Source: Chromatiales bacterium (GTDB taxonomy: Bacteria > Pseudomonadota > Gammaproteobacteria > Steroidobacterales > GCA-2729495). Taken from it: a stretch of 45,728 nucleotides of DNA. Shown piece after piece: positions 7,202 to 15,242 of this stretch; the first letter of the stretch is position 1, and each line of letters opens with the position of its first letter. The stretch is from NCBI GenBank assembly GCA_020831895.1, contig JAFIFS010000035.1:1-45728 (forward strand). Direction: 5' to 3'. The translations under genes were made by a program, and so were the position numbers. Below the pieces are notes generated by a model that was given only the letters and a program-made list of their open reading frames with translations, was not told the DNA's origin and did not search any database.

Positions 7202-8272
7202 ATGGCGACCATTAGCGTACTCAAGGGCAAGCGCGGCGTCACCTATCAGGCCAAGGTCCGGCTCCGGGGGCACCCGCCAGTCAGCCGGAACTTCAAGAGC
7301 AAGACCCGCGCCAAGACCTGGGCCAGCGAAACCGAGGCGGCCCTGCGCCGGGGCGAGGCCGTTACCAATGAGGCCCGGAAGCACACCATTGAAGAAGTGG
7401 TGAACCGCTTCCTGACGGAACGTCCGGAGCTATCCAAGGACCCGGTCAGTGCCCTGAACTGGTGGAAGCACGAGCATGGCCACCGCCGGCTGTCGGAAAT
7501 CACCAAGCCCTGGCTGGTCGAGGTCCGCGCTGGGCTGGTCGGTGAGCCGGTCCTGAACACGCAGGACGGGAAGACCTATCGGCAGGGAGCCGCCACCGCA
7601 AACCGCCGCGTGGTCTACCTGGCTGCCGCACTCGGCAAGAAGGGCGCGCTGGGCTGGGGCTGGATGCTGACCAACCCTGCCGCCGGCATAGAGAAGCTGC
7701 CGGAGCCACCCGGACGCACCCGCTGGCTGACGGATGAGGAACGCGAGCGGCTGATTGCCGCCTGCCGTGAGTCAGGCGACCAGACCCTGTTGACGCTGGT
7801 CCTTTGCGCCTTGTCGAGCGGGGCGAGGGTCGGGGAACTGCTGTCCTTGCGCTGGCGTGACCTGGACCTGACCAACGTCATGGGGACCGGCACCATCCAC
7901 ACCAGCAAGAGCGGTCACGGGCGGACCCTGTACTTCGCCAGCCGGGCACTGACGGCACTTCGGGAGCATGCGAAGGTCCGGCCCATAACCGAACAGGGTA
8001 GGGTGTTCGCGTCGGGCCCGTCCGGCCGTTATCCATACCAGTATCAGGAGCCCTTCCGGGCTGCCTGCAAGGCCGCTGGCATCGAGGGATTCAAGTTCCA
8101 CGACCTGCGCCACACGGCCGCGTCCTACATGGCGCAGAACGGCGCGAGCCTGCTGGAGATCGGCATGGTGCTTGGGCACCGCAGCCCCGAGACAACCAAG
8201 CGTTATGCGCATCTGACGAAGACTCACGCGAAGGACCTGGTGGCGCGGGTGCTGGGGGAGAAGCTGGCATGA
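7202..8272 (+). CDS. Tyrosine recombinase / integrase of the island
   Basis: A 356-residue site-specific tyrosine recombinase that should insert and excise the element at the tRNA-Arg repeat. The catalytic set is complete: Arg209 (SSGARVGELLSLRW), Lys236 (TSKSGHG), His300-x-x-Arg303 (FHDLRHTAASYM), His326 (VLGHRSPETT) and nucleophile Tyr335 (KRYAHL). The N-terminal ~60 residues (TYQAKVRLRGHPPVSRNFKS) look like an arm-binding domain, followed by a SAM-like core-binding region at ~62-150. ATG 7202 is preceded by AGGAG nine bases upstream. Its end overlaps the next gene by ATGA. Confidence 0.96.
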   Translation: MATISVLKGKRGVTYQAKVRLRGHPPVSRNFKSKTRAKTWASETEAALRRGEAVTNEARKHTIEEVVNRFLTERPELSKDPVSALNWWKHEHGHRRLSEITKPWLVEVRAGLVGEPVLNTQDGKTYRQGAATANRRVVYLAAALGKKGALGWGWMLTNPAAGIEKLPEPPGRTRWLTDEERERLIAACRESGDQTLLTLVLCALSSGARVGELLSLRWRDLDLTNVMGTGTIHTSKSGHGRTLYFASRALTALREHAKVRPITEQGRVFASGPSGRYPYQYQEPFRAACKAAGIEGFKFHDLRHTAASYMAQNGASLLEIGMVLGHRSPETTKRYAHLTKTHAKDLVARVLGEKLA

Positions 8273-8868
8273 AGCCCGGCTATCGCAAGTTCCTGGCGGC
8301 GAGGGTGGAGCTGAGCCAGCGAGACCAGTGGACACAATCAATCCGCATACGGATGCAGGAGGCCTACGCGGAGGCGCTGGCTAGTGGTGAGCCATTGACC
8401 GATGAGATGCGGCAGGGACTCGCTCTAGCGTTCCGGCAACTGGCGTCTGGTGAGCTCCCCGAACTCTTCAAGCCCGACCCCGGTCCCGGTCGCAGGATGG
8501 CTTGGGTCTCCGAGATGGCCATAAGGTCCGCCGTGGATTATGTCCGCTTGTCGGAGGAGGGTCTTGTCCACGACGCCCAGCCCATCAAGAACGTGGCGGC
8601 CCATTTCGGTGTTAATGAAAGAACAGTCAAGACATGGCTAAAAAAAGTGAAAGGCATGTCACCGGCTGGCGTCAGGTGGCTGGAGGAGTTCAACAATCGC
8701 AAGGCCCTACTGGGCAACATGTCACTCGCAGCGATGGACGGAACAGCAGAAGAAAATGCCCACGCTAGAGTGGAGGGCCAAGCCGTCGCCAAGCTAGCCA
8801 CGACCATGATGCAGCGGTCCGCCGAGGAGTACCGGGCAGGCAGGGGAGATAAACCTCCCTCGGTTTAG
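8269..8868 (+). CDS. Putative DNA-binding protein with helix-turn-helix, island gene
   Basis: A 199-residue protein starting within the integrase stop (ATGA), so it is probably coupled to it. Around residues 103-128 a helix-turn-helix is likely: PIKNVAAHFGVNERTVKTWLKK, in which ..VAAHFGVNERTVKTW matches the usual pattern of a Xre/HTH_23-like reading head. The rest has no recognised domain; the N-terminus is helical and charged. It may control excision or integrase expression, judging only from position and the HTH. Confidence 0.6.
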   Translation: MKPGYRKFLAARVELSQRDQWTQSIRIRMQEAYAEALASGEPLTDEMRQGLALAFRQLASGELPELFKPDPGPGRRMAWVSEMAIRSAVDYVRLSEEGLVHDAQPIKNVAAHFGVNERTVKTWLKKVKGMSPAGVRWLEEFNNRKALLGNMSLAAMDGTAEENAHARVEGQAVAKLATTMMQRSAEEYRAGRGDKPPSV

Positions 8869-8903
8869 CGCCCCACCCACCGCCGCATAGCGGGAACAAT
8901 GCT

Positions 8904-8923
8904 CTCCAGCAATTGAGTGGAGG
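8904..8923 (+). promoter_or_regulatory. Small hairpin occluding a ribosome binding site
   Basis: CTCCA (8904-8908) can pair with TGGAG (8918-8922), whose last bases belong to the GGAGG Shine-Dalgarno sequence (8919-8923) of the gene starting at 8930. If it forms, it would lower initiation of that gene. The stem is only five pairs, so the effect is uncertain. Confidence 0.3.
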
Positions 8924-8929
8924 GCAGAC

Positions 8930-9190
8930 ATGACTACCGCAATCAACCGCGAAAGCGCACCGACCGTCGAGCGGTTCTCCGCAAGTATCACCCCCGAGGA
9001 CGTGAAGACCGTCGAGTCCTTCGTCCAGACTTGGCCACACCTGGGCACCGAGCCAAGTCATCGTTGGGTGTTGTTCCGGCATCGTGATGAGCTTGAGGCC
9101 GCAGGAGCCATTGCCCGGCGCGGTCGGCGGGTGTTCATCGTGGTGCCGCGATATATGGCGTGGATGGCCGGGCAGGGCCGCGTAAGGTGA
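8930..9190 (+). CDS. Small island protein, probable DNA-binding
   Basis: An 86-residue protein with a good Shine-Dalgarno sequence. The second half (HRWVLFRHRDELEAAGAIARRGRRVFIVVPRYMAW, split here as WVLFRHRDELEAAGAIAR then RGRRVFIVVP) looks like a winged-helix or excisionase-like reading head, with a basic turn followed by a strand. No confident family. The position after the integrase operon and before the replication genes would suit an excisionase or repressor. The next gene's GTG overlaps its stop. Confidence 0.55.
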   Translation: MTTAINRESAPTVERFSASITPEDVKTVESFVQTWPHLGTEPSHRWVLFRHRDELEAAGAIARRGRRVFIVVPRYMAWMAGQGRVR

Positions 9191-9426
9191 TCGAGGGAGG
9201 CGCACCGAAGTCGAGTCCAATCTGCGGCGGGCTGGATTTCAATCGTCTGTACTGCCTCACCCCTGACGAAATCCGCATGGCGAAAATGTGTCGACCCACC
9301 GACCCCGAAGCCCTGCGCGCCCAAGCGCAAGAGCTTGAGAGTGCCGGCCTCACCGACCGCGACATTGCCGAGGCCTGGCGCTTGCCGCTTGAGCAGATCC
9401 GCAACCTACTGGCCGAGGTGCGGTGA
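9187..9426 (+). CDS. Small HTH-like island protein
   Basis: A 79-residue protein if read from the GTG at 9187, which overlaps the previous stop (GTGA); an ATG at 9160 would overlap the previous gene further. The C-terminal half (ELESAGLTDRDIAEAWRL, then PLEQIRNLLAEVR) is a short helix-turn-helix of the kind in which a DIAE..L turn positions the reading helix. Function unknown. It is part of a chain of overlapping genes leading to the primase-helicase. Confidence 0.5.
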   Translation: MIEGGAPKSSPICGGLDFNRLYCLTPDEIRMAKMCRPTDPEALRAQAQELESAGLTDRDIAEAWRLPLEQIRNLLAEVR

Positions 9427-9785
9427 TGAGTGCTCAGCTACAACCCGATACCTTCGCGGCACGTTTCGTCGCCGAGTTTGCCGGGCAGGACGTTCGAGGC
9501 GTTGCGGTCCCTCGACGGAAGGCAGGTAAGGTCTTGGCTGGCGTTCCGTCGCGCATGATCCCGACCCGGACCATTGAGCGGCGGCCGTTCGTGCCAGTTA
9601 CCGAGCTGCTAATGCTGTGCTGCTGCTTGGATGACCACGAAGTTGGCGCGTCCCCGCATCGCGTAACGGCTGACCAGGTTGCGCTGGCTTGGCTCGCAGC
9701 AGGACATGAGCGCTGGCTGCAACGGGTTGCACGCCGAGAGGTGGCGAAGCGGATCGTTTCCGCAGCCTATGGTGCATCCCGATGA
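9426..9785 (+). CDS. Unknown island protein
   Basis: About 119 residues from ATG 9426 (a GTG one codon earlier is also possible). It overlaps the stop of the gene before it and the start of the primase-helicase after it (ATGA at 9782), so the four genes from 8930 onward are likely translated as a coupled unit. No domain recognised. It has a Cys triplet (LLMLCCCLDDHE) and a basic, helical C-terminus (WLQRVARREVAKRIV). It could be an accessory replication protein by position only. Confidence 0.5.
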   Translation: MSAQLQPDTFAARFVAEFAGQDVRGVAVPRRKAGKVLAGVPSRMIPTRTIERRPFVPVTELLMLCCCLDDHEVGASPHRVTADQVALAWLAAGHERWLQRVARREVAKRIVSAAYGASR

Positions 9786-11704
9786 GCGCCGCCGATATCC
9801 GCACTGCCATCGCTGCTGCTGGCCTGACGCCGCCTGAGCGGATCATTCCAGACGGCAAGATTCACCGGTTCTCAACCAATGGGACACGCAGCAAGCGCCC
9901 TGGCTGGTACGCCATGTATGAAGGCGAACACCGGATCGGTGTGTTCGGCTGCTGGCGCTTAGGCATTCAGGAAAAGTGGTCGGAGCGCTCTACCAGTTCC
10001 TGGACTGAAAAGGAGCGTCAGACATTCCGCAACATACTCAAGCAGGCCGAGGCCGAGCGCACCGCAGGCTATGCCCGAGGCATCGAGGTGGCCCGGCGAC
10101 GCTGGGAGGCCGCCCAGCCTGCTGGCGATCATCCCTACCTGACGCGCAAGCAGGTACAGGTGCACGGCATCCGGCAGATCGGCACCCGGCTGGTGATTCC
10201 GGTTCGGGATGCCGATGGCGAGATCCAGTCGCTGCAGCTGATCGGGAGAGATGGGGAGAAGCGATTCCAGACCGGCGCGCCTGCGGCAGGTGGCTACTTC
10301 CTGATCGGGGAGATTAAAGACCGCTTGATCGTCGCGGAAGGCTACGCCACGGCTGCCAGCATCCATGAGGCCACCGGCCTGCCGGTTGCGGTGGCATTCA
10401 GCGCCAGCGGCCTGCGCACTGTCTGCGAGAACTTCCGCGAGCGCTGGCCGCGTGTCCAGATCACCGTGGCCGGTGACCACGATGCCCCCGGACGCAAGGC
10501 CGCAGAGGCTACCGGCTTCCCGGCTGTATTCCCGCCTGGGCCTGGCGATTTCAACGACCTGGCAACCACCAAGGGACCGGAGGCTGTGCGGATGGCATTT
10601 GAGCAACGCCCGGCCAGTGGCTTCCCGCTGATCGACGCCACCACGATCAAGCCACGCTCGTTTGACTGGGTCATAGAAGGCGTGGCCGAGGGTGACACCC
10701 TGTCGGCACTGGTCGGTGCACCCAAGGGTGGCAAATCCTTCTTCGCCATTCATCAAGCCTGCTGCATAGCTACCGGTTCGCCATTCTTCGGGCGGCCCGT
10801 CCGGCAAGGGCCGGTTGTGTATGTCGCTGGCGAAGGCCAGCAGGGCATTACTCGCCGCCTGGCCGCCTGGCAACAGCACCATGGGATCGAAATACCGCCG
10901 GGCATGCTGTTTATCTCAGCGCGTGCCGCGAGCCTGACCGAGCCGGACACCTGGGAAGCCGTGAGCGGTGCTGTGCGCGATGTTCAGCCGGTCTGGATCA
11001 CCGTGGACACCCTGGCCCGAAACTTCGGCCCAGCGGATGAGAACAACACAGCTGACATGAACCGCTTTGTGCAGGCACTCGACATGCTGCGCGAGGTGAA
11101 TGGCGCACATGTTCAAACCGTCCACCACACGCCCCGTGATGCTCCGGGCCGCGCTCGTGGTTCCGTTGCGCTGGACGGGGCCATGGATGCTGTTTATGTG
11201 CTGCGTCGAAACGGCGAGCAGATCGAGGTGGACGCGCCGCTACTCAAGGACATTCCCCCGCCGGGACCGATGCTCTACACGCTGGAAACCGTCCAGTTGC
11301 CTGAGATCGACGGCGAGGCCGCCAGCAGCGCCGTGCTGGTCCCTGCCACCTGGCCCGCGCCAGCCGAGCGGCAGCGCCTGTCCAAATCCCTGCGCTTGGC
11401 CTTGGATACGGTTCTGCCGGCGGCCACGTTCGATGATGACGGCACAGCATCGGCAGATATCGAGGACTGGCGCACCAGGTTCTACAGTCGCCACGCAGGC
11501 GATACAGCGGACACCAAGCGTAAGGCTTTCACCCGGGCACGGCAGGAGCTGATGAACCTGGGTGTGCTGCAAGAGATCGACGGGCGGCAAGTGTTGCAGC
11601 CAGCCGGGAATGCGCTGGTTCTGCAACACATTCAGGCCGGCAGGATCATCGAAGCGGGACAAAGCGGGACATTCTGCGTCCGCCAACCAGGTGATCTGGC
11701 ATGA
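9782..11704 (+). CDS. Toprim primase / RepA-like helicase replication protein
   Basis: A 640-residue two-domain replication protein. The N-terminal half has a zinc-less primase-type leader and then a Toprim domain (residues ~178-275): the acidic Glu186 in RLIVAEGYATAASI, Asp232/Asp234 in VAGDHDAPGRKA, and GDFNDL at 255-260. The second half is a RepA-like (AAA_25) hexameric ATPase: Walker A VGAPKGGKSFF (311-321), a Walker B strand ending in Asp409 (VWITVDT), and a later QTVHHTPRD motif. The C-terminal ~100 residues look like a winged-helix region. It probably starts replication of the excised element. It is coupled to the previous gene by ATGA, and iteron-like repeats begin inside its 3' end. 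Confidence 0.87.
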   Translation: MSAADIRTAIAAAGLTPPERIIPDGKIHRFSTNGTRSKRPGWYAMYEGEHRIGVFGCWRLGIQEKWSERSTSSWTEKERQTFRNILKQAEAERTAGYARGIEVARRRWEAAQPAGDHPYLTRKQVQVHGIRQIGTRLVIPVRDADGEIQSLQLIGRDGEKRFQTGAPAAGGYFLIGEIKDRLIVAEGYATAASIHEATGLPVAVAFSASGLRTVCENFRERWPRVQITVAGDHDAPGRKAAEATGFPAVFPPGPGDFNDLATTKGPEAVRMAFEQRPASGFPLIDATTIKPRSFDWVIEGVAEGDTLSALVGAPKGGKSFFAIHQACCIATGSPFFGRPVRQGPVVYVAGEGQQGITRRLAAWQQHHGIEIPPGMLFISARAASLTEPDTWEAVSGAVRDVQPVWITVDTLARNFGPADENNTADMNRFVQALDMLREVNGAHVQTVHHTPRDAPGRARGSVALDGAMDAVYVLRRNGEQIEVDAPLLKDIPPPGPMLYTLETVQLPEIDGEAASSAVLVPATWPAPAERQRLSKSLRLALDTVLPAATFDDDGTASADIEDWRTRFYSRHAGDTADTKRKAFTRARQELMNLGVLQEIDGRQVLQPAGNALVLQHIQAGRIIEAGQSGTFCVRQPGDLA

Positions 11705-11873
11705 ATGCGGCTCTTTTCACCCCGAAACCCAAGCGGGACACGGGACAAAACGTGACAAAAGCGGGACAAATGTCCCGGCATCGTCCCTCCCAAGCGGGAC
11801 AAACGGGACACCCCCCTATAGGGGTGTCCGTTGTCACGGGGGCGATGAAAAGGTTTTGGGAGCAAGCGGGACA
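11652..11873 (+). repeat. Iteron-like array of AAGCGGGACA repeats (candidate replication origin)
   Basis: The decamer AAGCGGGACA occurs at 11652, 11662, 11731, 11759, 11792 and 11864; shorter variants are at 11741 (CGGGACA), 11751 (CGTGACA) and 11802 (AACGGGACA). Inverted forms occur at 11771 (TGTCCCG) and 11825 (TGTCCG). Several are spaced by about 10 bases, one helical turn. The array spans the end of the RepA-like gene and the next 170 bases, and includes a perfect hairpin (11806-11829, GGACACCCC/GGGGTGTCC). Position and spacing fit iterons bound by the adjacent Rep protein. Confidence 0.6.
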
Positions 11874-11886
11874 TTTTGGAGGATGA
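11701..11886 (+). CDS. Possible small coupled ORF spanning the repeat array
   Basis: A 61-codon frame opening with the ATGA overlap at the end of the primase-helicase gene (MNAALFTPKPKRDTGQNV...). Much of it encodes the GGGACA repeats, so the protein (QAGQTGH, REPEAT-like) may be a by-product of the array. No family. I list it because of the start overlap, with low confidence. Confidence 0.25.
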   Translation: MNAALFTPKPKRDTGQNVTKAGQMSRHRPSQAGQTGHPPIGVSVVTGAMKRFWEQAGHFGG

Positions 11887-11906
11887 GCTATGCCGAGGGC
11901 AGTTAG

Positions 11907-12194
11907 ATGAGCAGTAAGCGCGTGTTGGAGCGCGTGGCGCGGCTGGAAGCCTTGCTGGGTTCAGTCGGCTGCACCTGTCCGCGTACTGGTGGCCGGCGGT
12001 TTACGGTTGCGCACTCTCAGGCTGAGGCAGAGGCCGCACAGGCGCGCTTCGAGAGTTGCGGGGCTGTGCATGCGGCTGGCGATGAAGCGCAGGTTGTGCA
12101 GCTTCTCTCGTTTCCGCGCGATCTGCATTTGGCACGACCAAATGACCCTATGCGGGCCAATCTGGCCCCGTCAGATGACCCGGAGGCCGCGTAG
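11907..12194 (+). CDS. Unknown small island protein
   Basis: A 95-residue protein (MSSKRVLERVARLEALLG...). The N-terminus could form a short coiled coil; CTCPRTGG resembles half of a zinc knuckle, but no second pair of ligands is obvious. Its TAG overlaps the GTG of the following gene by one base. No function can be assigned. Confidence 0.5.
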   Translation: MSSKRVLERVARLEALLGSVGCTCPRTGGRRFTVAHSQAEAEAAQARFESCGAVHAAGDEAQVVQLLSFPRDLHLARPNDPMRANLAPSDDPEAA

Positions 12195-12451
12195 TGGCTG
12201 AAGTTCCCCGGCAGGGTAGGGGTCCGCGCCTGGACAGCCTCAGAGCGATCAGGCGGGAAATGGCCCGGACTTACCGCCAGTGCCGACGCGGCGAGATACC
12301 GCCCGAGGATCTGAGCAGATTCATCTACGCGCTGTCGATGATCGGCAAGGTGATTGAGGTTGAGTCGGTCGAGCAGAGGCTGGACCGGCTAGAAGCTCTG
12401 GCTGGCAGCGGCCAGCAACCGGCCCGGCTGCGTCATGCAGCAATGAGGTAA
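12194..12451 (+). CDS. Unknown small helical island protein
   Basis: An 85-residue protein with GTG start, overlapping the previous stop. It reads as two amphipathic helices (LDSLRAIRREMARTYRQC and then LSRFIYALSMIGKVIEVES) with a basic N-terminus. This pattern is frequent in small phage-like proteins next to terminase or replication genes, but no specific family can be named. Confidence 0.5.
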   Translation: MAEVPRQGRGPRLDSLRAIRREMARTYRQCRRGEIPPEDLSRFIYALSMIGKVIEVESVEQRLDRLEALAGSGQQPARLRHAAMR

Positions 12452-12516
12452 GGAGACAAGAGGATCAACCAAGGCTTTATCCGTCGGGGAAACGCAACCT
12501 TTAGGCATCTCAATGC

Positions 12517-12828
12517 TCAAGTGCTCTTGCATCGCTCTGGATCGAGGTAATAGAGGTCTTCCCGCGGCAGATCCACGTCCTGCCCGGCTTCACGCTGCCT
12601 GGCTCTGAGGCGTTTCTCAATTTCCTGGCCGGCCTCGAACCTCAGGCGCCACTGACGGTCCAGGTATGTCTGTGCGGCCATGTCGAGGTTGATGTAGCAG
12701 AGTTCGCCGGATCTGGTGTCTAGCCGCCAAACCATTAAGTCGTTGCCTGAAGCAATCTGATAGCGCCCGTTGCCATTGTCGCAACCGACCAGCGCCAGAG
12801 CGATCAGGGGTAGGGTCAATGCACGCAT
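12517..12828 (-). CDS. Small lipoprotein of unknown function
   Basis: A 103-residue protein with a lipoprotein signal (MRALTLPLIALALVGC, Cys16). The start is chosen for the signal peptide and for GGAGG on the minus strand just upstream; a longer frame to 13038 has no such support. The mature part reads as a small beta domain (RYQIASGNDLMVWRLDTRSGE) plus a charged helix. Similar short lipoproteins with an 'R.D..tG' strand occur in Proteobacteria; function unknown. It is the only clear minus-strand gene in the left part of the island. Confidence 0.65.
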   Translation of the reverse strand: MRALTLPLIALALVGCDNGNGRYQIASGNDLMVWRLDTRSGELCYINLDMAAQTYLDRQWRLRFEAGQEIEKRLRARQREAGQDVDLPREDLYYLDPERCKST

Positions 12829-13080
12829 GGTAAGCCTCCGAGGGGGTGACCACGTCATCATAGCGCCGCACCATGCCGGCCAGCGACGATAGCTTCCGCC
12901 AAGGTGCCGCTCGGGCCCCAGCCAGCCACCGGGCCTGCTGCGGCGGAGTGGGTGGACATCTTCACTGCCCATTCTGCGACATATTGCTGAGGCCAGCATG
13001 GCCTGATACCGTTCCATTGCAGCTAAATAGAAGGCCACCTTGGATGTGGCCTATAAGAAGTAGCGCAAAGGGGGGTCAAG

Positions 13081-14061
13081 ATGCTGCGAATGTCTGTTGC
13101 GCTGGTTTGCGCTACGTTCTCTACGGCCGTAGTGGCCGACCTGCAGGGTCGATTGCCAGTCACGCCGGGCGGGTCTGACTACCAAGCCTATTACGACACT
13201 GCTCTTGATATCACTTGGGCAGCTGATGCGAATCTTCCCATGTCCCATACCTTTGGGGTTAGTGGCATCCAATCCGGATCGGGCAGAATGAATCGGCGAT
13301 CCGCTGAAGCGTGGATTGCTGCACTCAATGAGAATCACTATCTGGGAGTAAGCAGTTGGCGCATGCCACGGGTTCAGCCGGTTGATGGTAGCGCTTTTCA
13401 ACTCCTTAGCAGCTGTGATGGTTCAACAGATCGCGGCTGGCGCATCAGCGCCCCTGGTACCCTGCATGAGGGGACGTCCGCAAGCGAATTTGCAAATCTG
13501 CACTATTGGACTTTGGGGAGATGGGGGCAGCCATCGGGGCCGTGCTTTGCTGACTTCCCCACAGGGGGCTTTAATACCGGGCCCTTCGCTAACTTGGCGG
13601 TAACTCCAACAGGCGAGTCGATTTCTGCTTGGACAGAAACTCCGGCGGGTTCTCAGGCGGGGTCCTGGTTTGTTTTTCGGTTTCTAGATGGGGCACAGGG
13701 AACAGTCGGCGCGGGCTCGTTCAATAACGTCTGGCCAGTTCTAGATGGCGATATTTACCCTCCACCGGTTAAGGAAGACACAGATGGTGATGGTGTTCCT
13801 GACTATCTTGACAACTGTATTCTGCATCCGAATCCCGATCAACGCGATACCAGCGGTAGCGGTTTCGGTAATCGGTGCGACGCTGATCTGAATGGTGATG
13901 GCATCGTAAACTTTGCTGACCTGGCCATCTTCATATCCAGATTCGGGACCAGTGATCCTGACGCTGACTTTAATGGTGACGGGGTGGTTAACTTCTTCGA
14001 TCTTGCAATATTCATTGAGTTGTTTGGTAGGCCGCCAGGGCCCTCAGGGCTAGTACCTTAG
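13081..14061 (+). CDS. Secreted DUF1566-like protein with TSP3 and dockerin-type calcium repeats
   Basis: A 326-residue exported protein: signal peptide ending AVVA before DLQGRLP, then a DUF1566-like domain (DYQAYYDTALDITWAADAN, SWRMPRVQPVDGSAFQ, residues ~20-225). A thrombospondin type 3 repeat follows (DTDGDGVPDYLDNC, ~233-246), then two dockerin-like EF-hand segments (DLNGDGIVNFADLAIFI and DFNGDGVVNFFDLAIFIE). The domain order is common in surface proteins of aquatic Gammaproteobacteria. The dockerin pair probably binds Ca2+; no cohesin partner is visible. GGGGGG just upstream of ATG 13081 is the likely ribosome site. It lacks the VPLPA tail that many DUF1566 relatives have; the dockerin ends the protein instead. 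Confidence 0.82.
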   Translation: MLRMSVALVCATFSTAVVADLQGRLPVTPGGSDYQAYYDTALDITWAADANLPMSHTFGVSGIQSGSGRMNRRSAEAWIAALNENHYLGVSSWRMPRVQPVDGSAFQLLSSCDGSTDRGWRISAPGTLHEGTSASEFANLHYWTLGRWGQPSGPCFADFPTGGFNTGPFANLAVTPTGESISAWTETPAGSQAGSWFVFRFLDGAQGTVGAGSFNNVWPVLDGDIYPPPVKEDTDGDGVPDYLDNCILHPNPDQRDTSGSGFGNRCDADLNGDGIVNFADLAIFISRFGTSDPDADFNGDGVVNFFDLAIFIELFGRPPGPSGLVP

Positions 14062-14176
14062 GTTTTCCTTGGGCGACTAATGGATCAGGCAGGAGCTGGG
14101 TCGCGTCAAGTTCATCCTTGGTTTGAATAGTGCCGGAGCACGTAGCTAGTGGCGACAGCCGCGTATAGGGGGCAAG

Positions 14177-14989
14177 ATGTATAGGCTGATACTACTTTGC
14201 ATTGCTTTCGGGGCATTAATCATTGCGGGCTGTTCTGAGCCTGTAGTTGATGCCGCTACAGAGAGCTCAACCCAGAGGACACTTGCGGACGTCAGGGCTT
14301 CATTGCCGGACGATCAGAGGCAGGAGTTTGATGATGCTGTTCAGTTATTAATGGTCAGCCAAATCGATGTGGCTGAGCTCCTTGTCTCAGGAGCAGATGA
14401 AACTGACTCCATAGAGGCGCGTATGCGTGCGGTTATACATGGGAAGACTGCTAATGAAATAATTTCAGAGGCACGGAGACTCCGTGAAGAGCGGCAGCGT
14501 AGAGAGCGCGAACAGGCACTCTTGGAGATACTGGAGCTTGAGGAGAAGCGCGCCAATGCTGAATCGGCTCGCAGTTCCTTAGCTGCTTTTGAGGTTCTTC
14601 GATCTAGGTTTTACGTACGTGAAGAGCGATTTTCGGGGCGCCAGCCTATTATTGAAATGACCGTTAGGAACGGAACGGCCCACGCAATATCCAGGGCATA
14701 TTTTGAGGGCACCTTGGCCAGCCCAGGTAGGAGCGTCCCATGGCACAAAGACGCGTTCAACTATTCCATACCTGGAGGGCTGGAGCCGGGTGAGGAAGCC
14801 ATCTGGAACTTGGCTCCCAACATGTTTTCGGATTGGGGTCGTCTGGACTTTCCAGATGATGCGGTCTTCACGGTAGTCGTTCAAAGGCTAGATGACGCGG
14901 CAGGCAATGCATTGTATTCAACACGCAGCTTCACTGAGCATGATCTCCGGCGCTTGGAGGAGTTGAGGAGCCAATATGGCATTGAGTAA
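14177..14989 (+). CDS. Lipoprotein with coiled-coil segment (DUF6694-like)
   Basis: A 270-residue lipoprotein: signal with lipobox LIIAGC (Cys19). A helical acidic region follows (SLPDDQRQEFDDAVQLL), then a long basic/acidic coiled coil (~100-135, REERQRREREQALLEILEL), and a beta-rich C-terminal half (PIIEMTVRNGTAHAISRAYFEGTL) that looks like an Ig/FxLYD-type fold used in surface attachment proteins. The N-terminal part resembles DUF6694 lipoproteins of Proteobacteria; I am only fairly sure of that. It lies 115 bases after the dockerin gene. Confidence 0.65.
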   Translation: MYRLILLCIAFGALIIAGCSEPVVDAATESSTQRTLADVRASLPDDQRQEFDDAVQLLMVSQIDVAELLVSGADETDSIEARMRAVIHGKTANEIISEARRLREERQRREREQALLEILELEEKRANAESARSSLAAFEVLRSRFYVREERFSGRQPIIEMTVRNGTAHAISRAYFEGTLASPGRSVPWHKDAFNYSIPGGLEPGEEAIWNLAPNMFSDWGRLDFPDDAVFTVVVQRLDDAAGNALYSTRSFTEHDLRRLEELRSQYGIE

Positions 14990-15156
14990 GAGGCATCTCG
15001 CTATGGGTTAAATGGGCCAGTGACAAATGCTCATTGTCGAGCATCCTGAAGTCTGCCACTCAGTTCCGGTTTGAGATGCCAGCAGAAGCCGGATGGCTGA
15101 GATTTCGAATCGCTGCAAAATGATGCGTAGATCTTTCGTCGTGACGGTAAATCAAT

Positions 15157-15170
15157 ACTTGAGCGCAAGT
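15157..15170 (+). promoter_or_regulatory. Short inverted repeat upstream of the nuclease gene
   Basis: ACTTG-AGCG-CAAGT, a five-base inverted repeat 73 bases before the nuclease ATG. It could be an operator half-site pair, but such short repeats also occur by chance. The rest of the 253-base gap (14990-15242) shows nothing else I can name. Confidence 0.2.
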
Positions 15171-15242
15171 GAAGTCTGATCCTCTCATTGATATGCGAAG
15201 ACATGTGCCGAATGTACGCAGGTATCGGGGAGCGCGTGCCAG

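Noticed and set aside
8872-8929. Intrinsic terminator after the HTH gene
   Set aside because: The hairpin has no T-tract and overlaps the next gene's ribosome site, so regulation of initiation fits better.
9959-10882. 307-codon minus-strand frame inside the primase-helicase gene
   Set aside because: No domain or start context; the plus strand has Toprim and Walker motifs throughout.
11652-11873. GGGACA repeats as a CRISPR array
   Set aside because: Repeat units are only 7-10 bases, spacers vary widely in length, some copies are inverted, and no cas genes are present.
12873-13178. Plus-strand frame of 101 codons before the dockerin gene
   Set aside because: No ribosome site or homology; it overlaps the start of a gene with a clear signal peptide.
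13908-14030. Evidence of a cellulosome
   Set aside because: Only dockerin-like segments are present; no cohesin, scaffoldin or glycoside hydrolase in the window.
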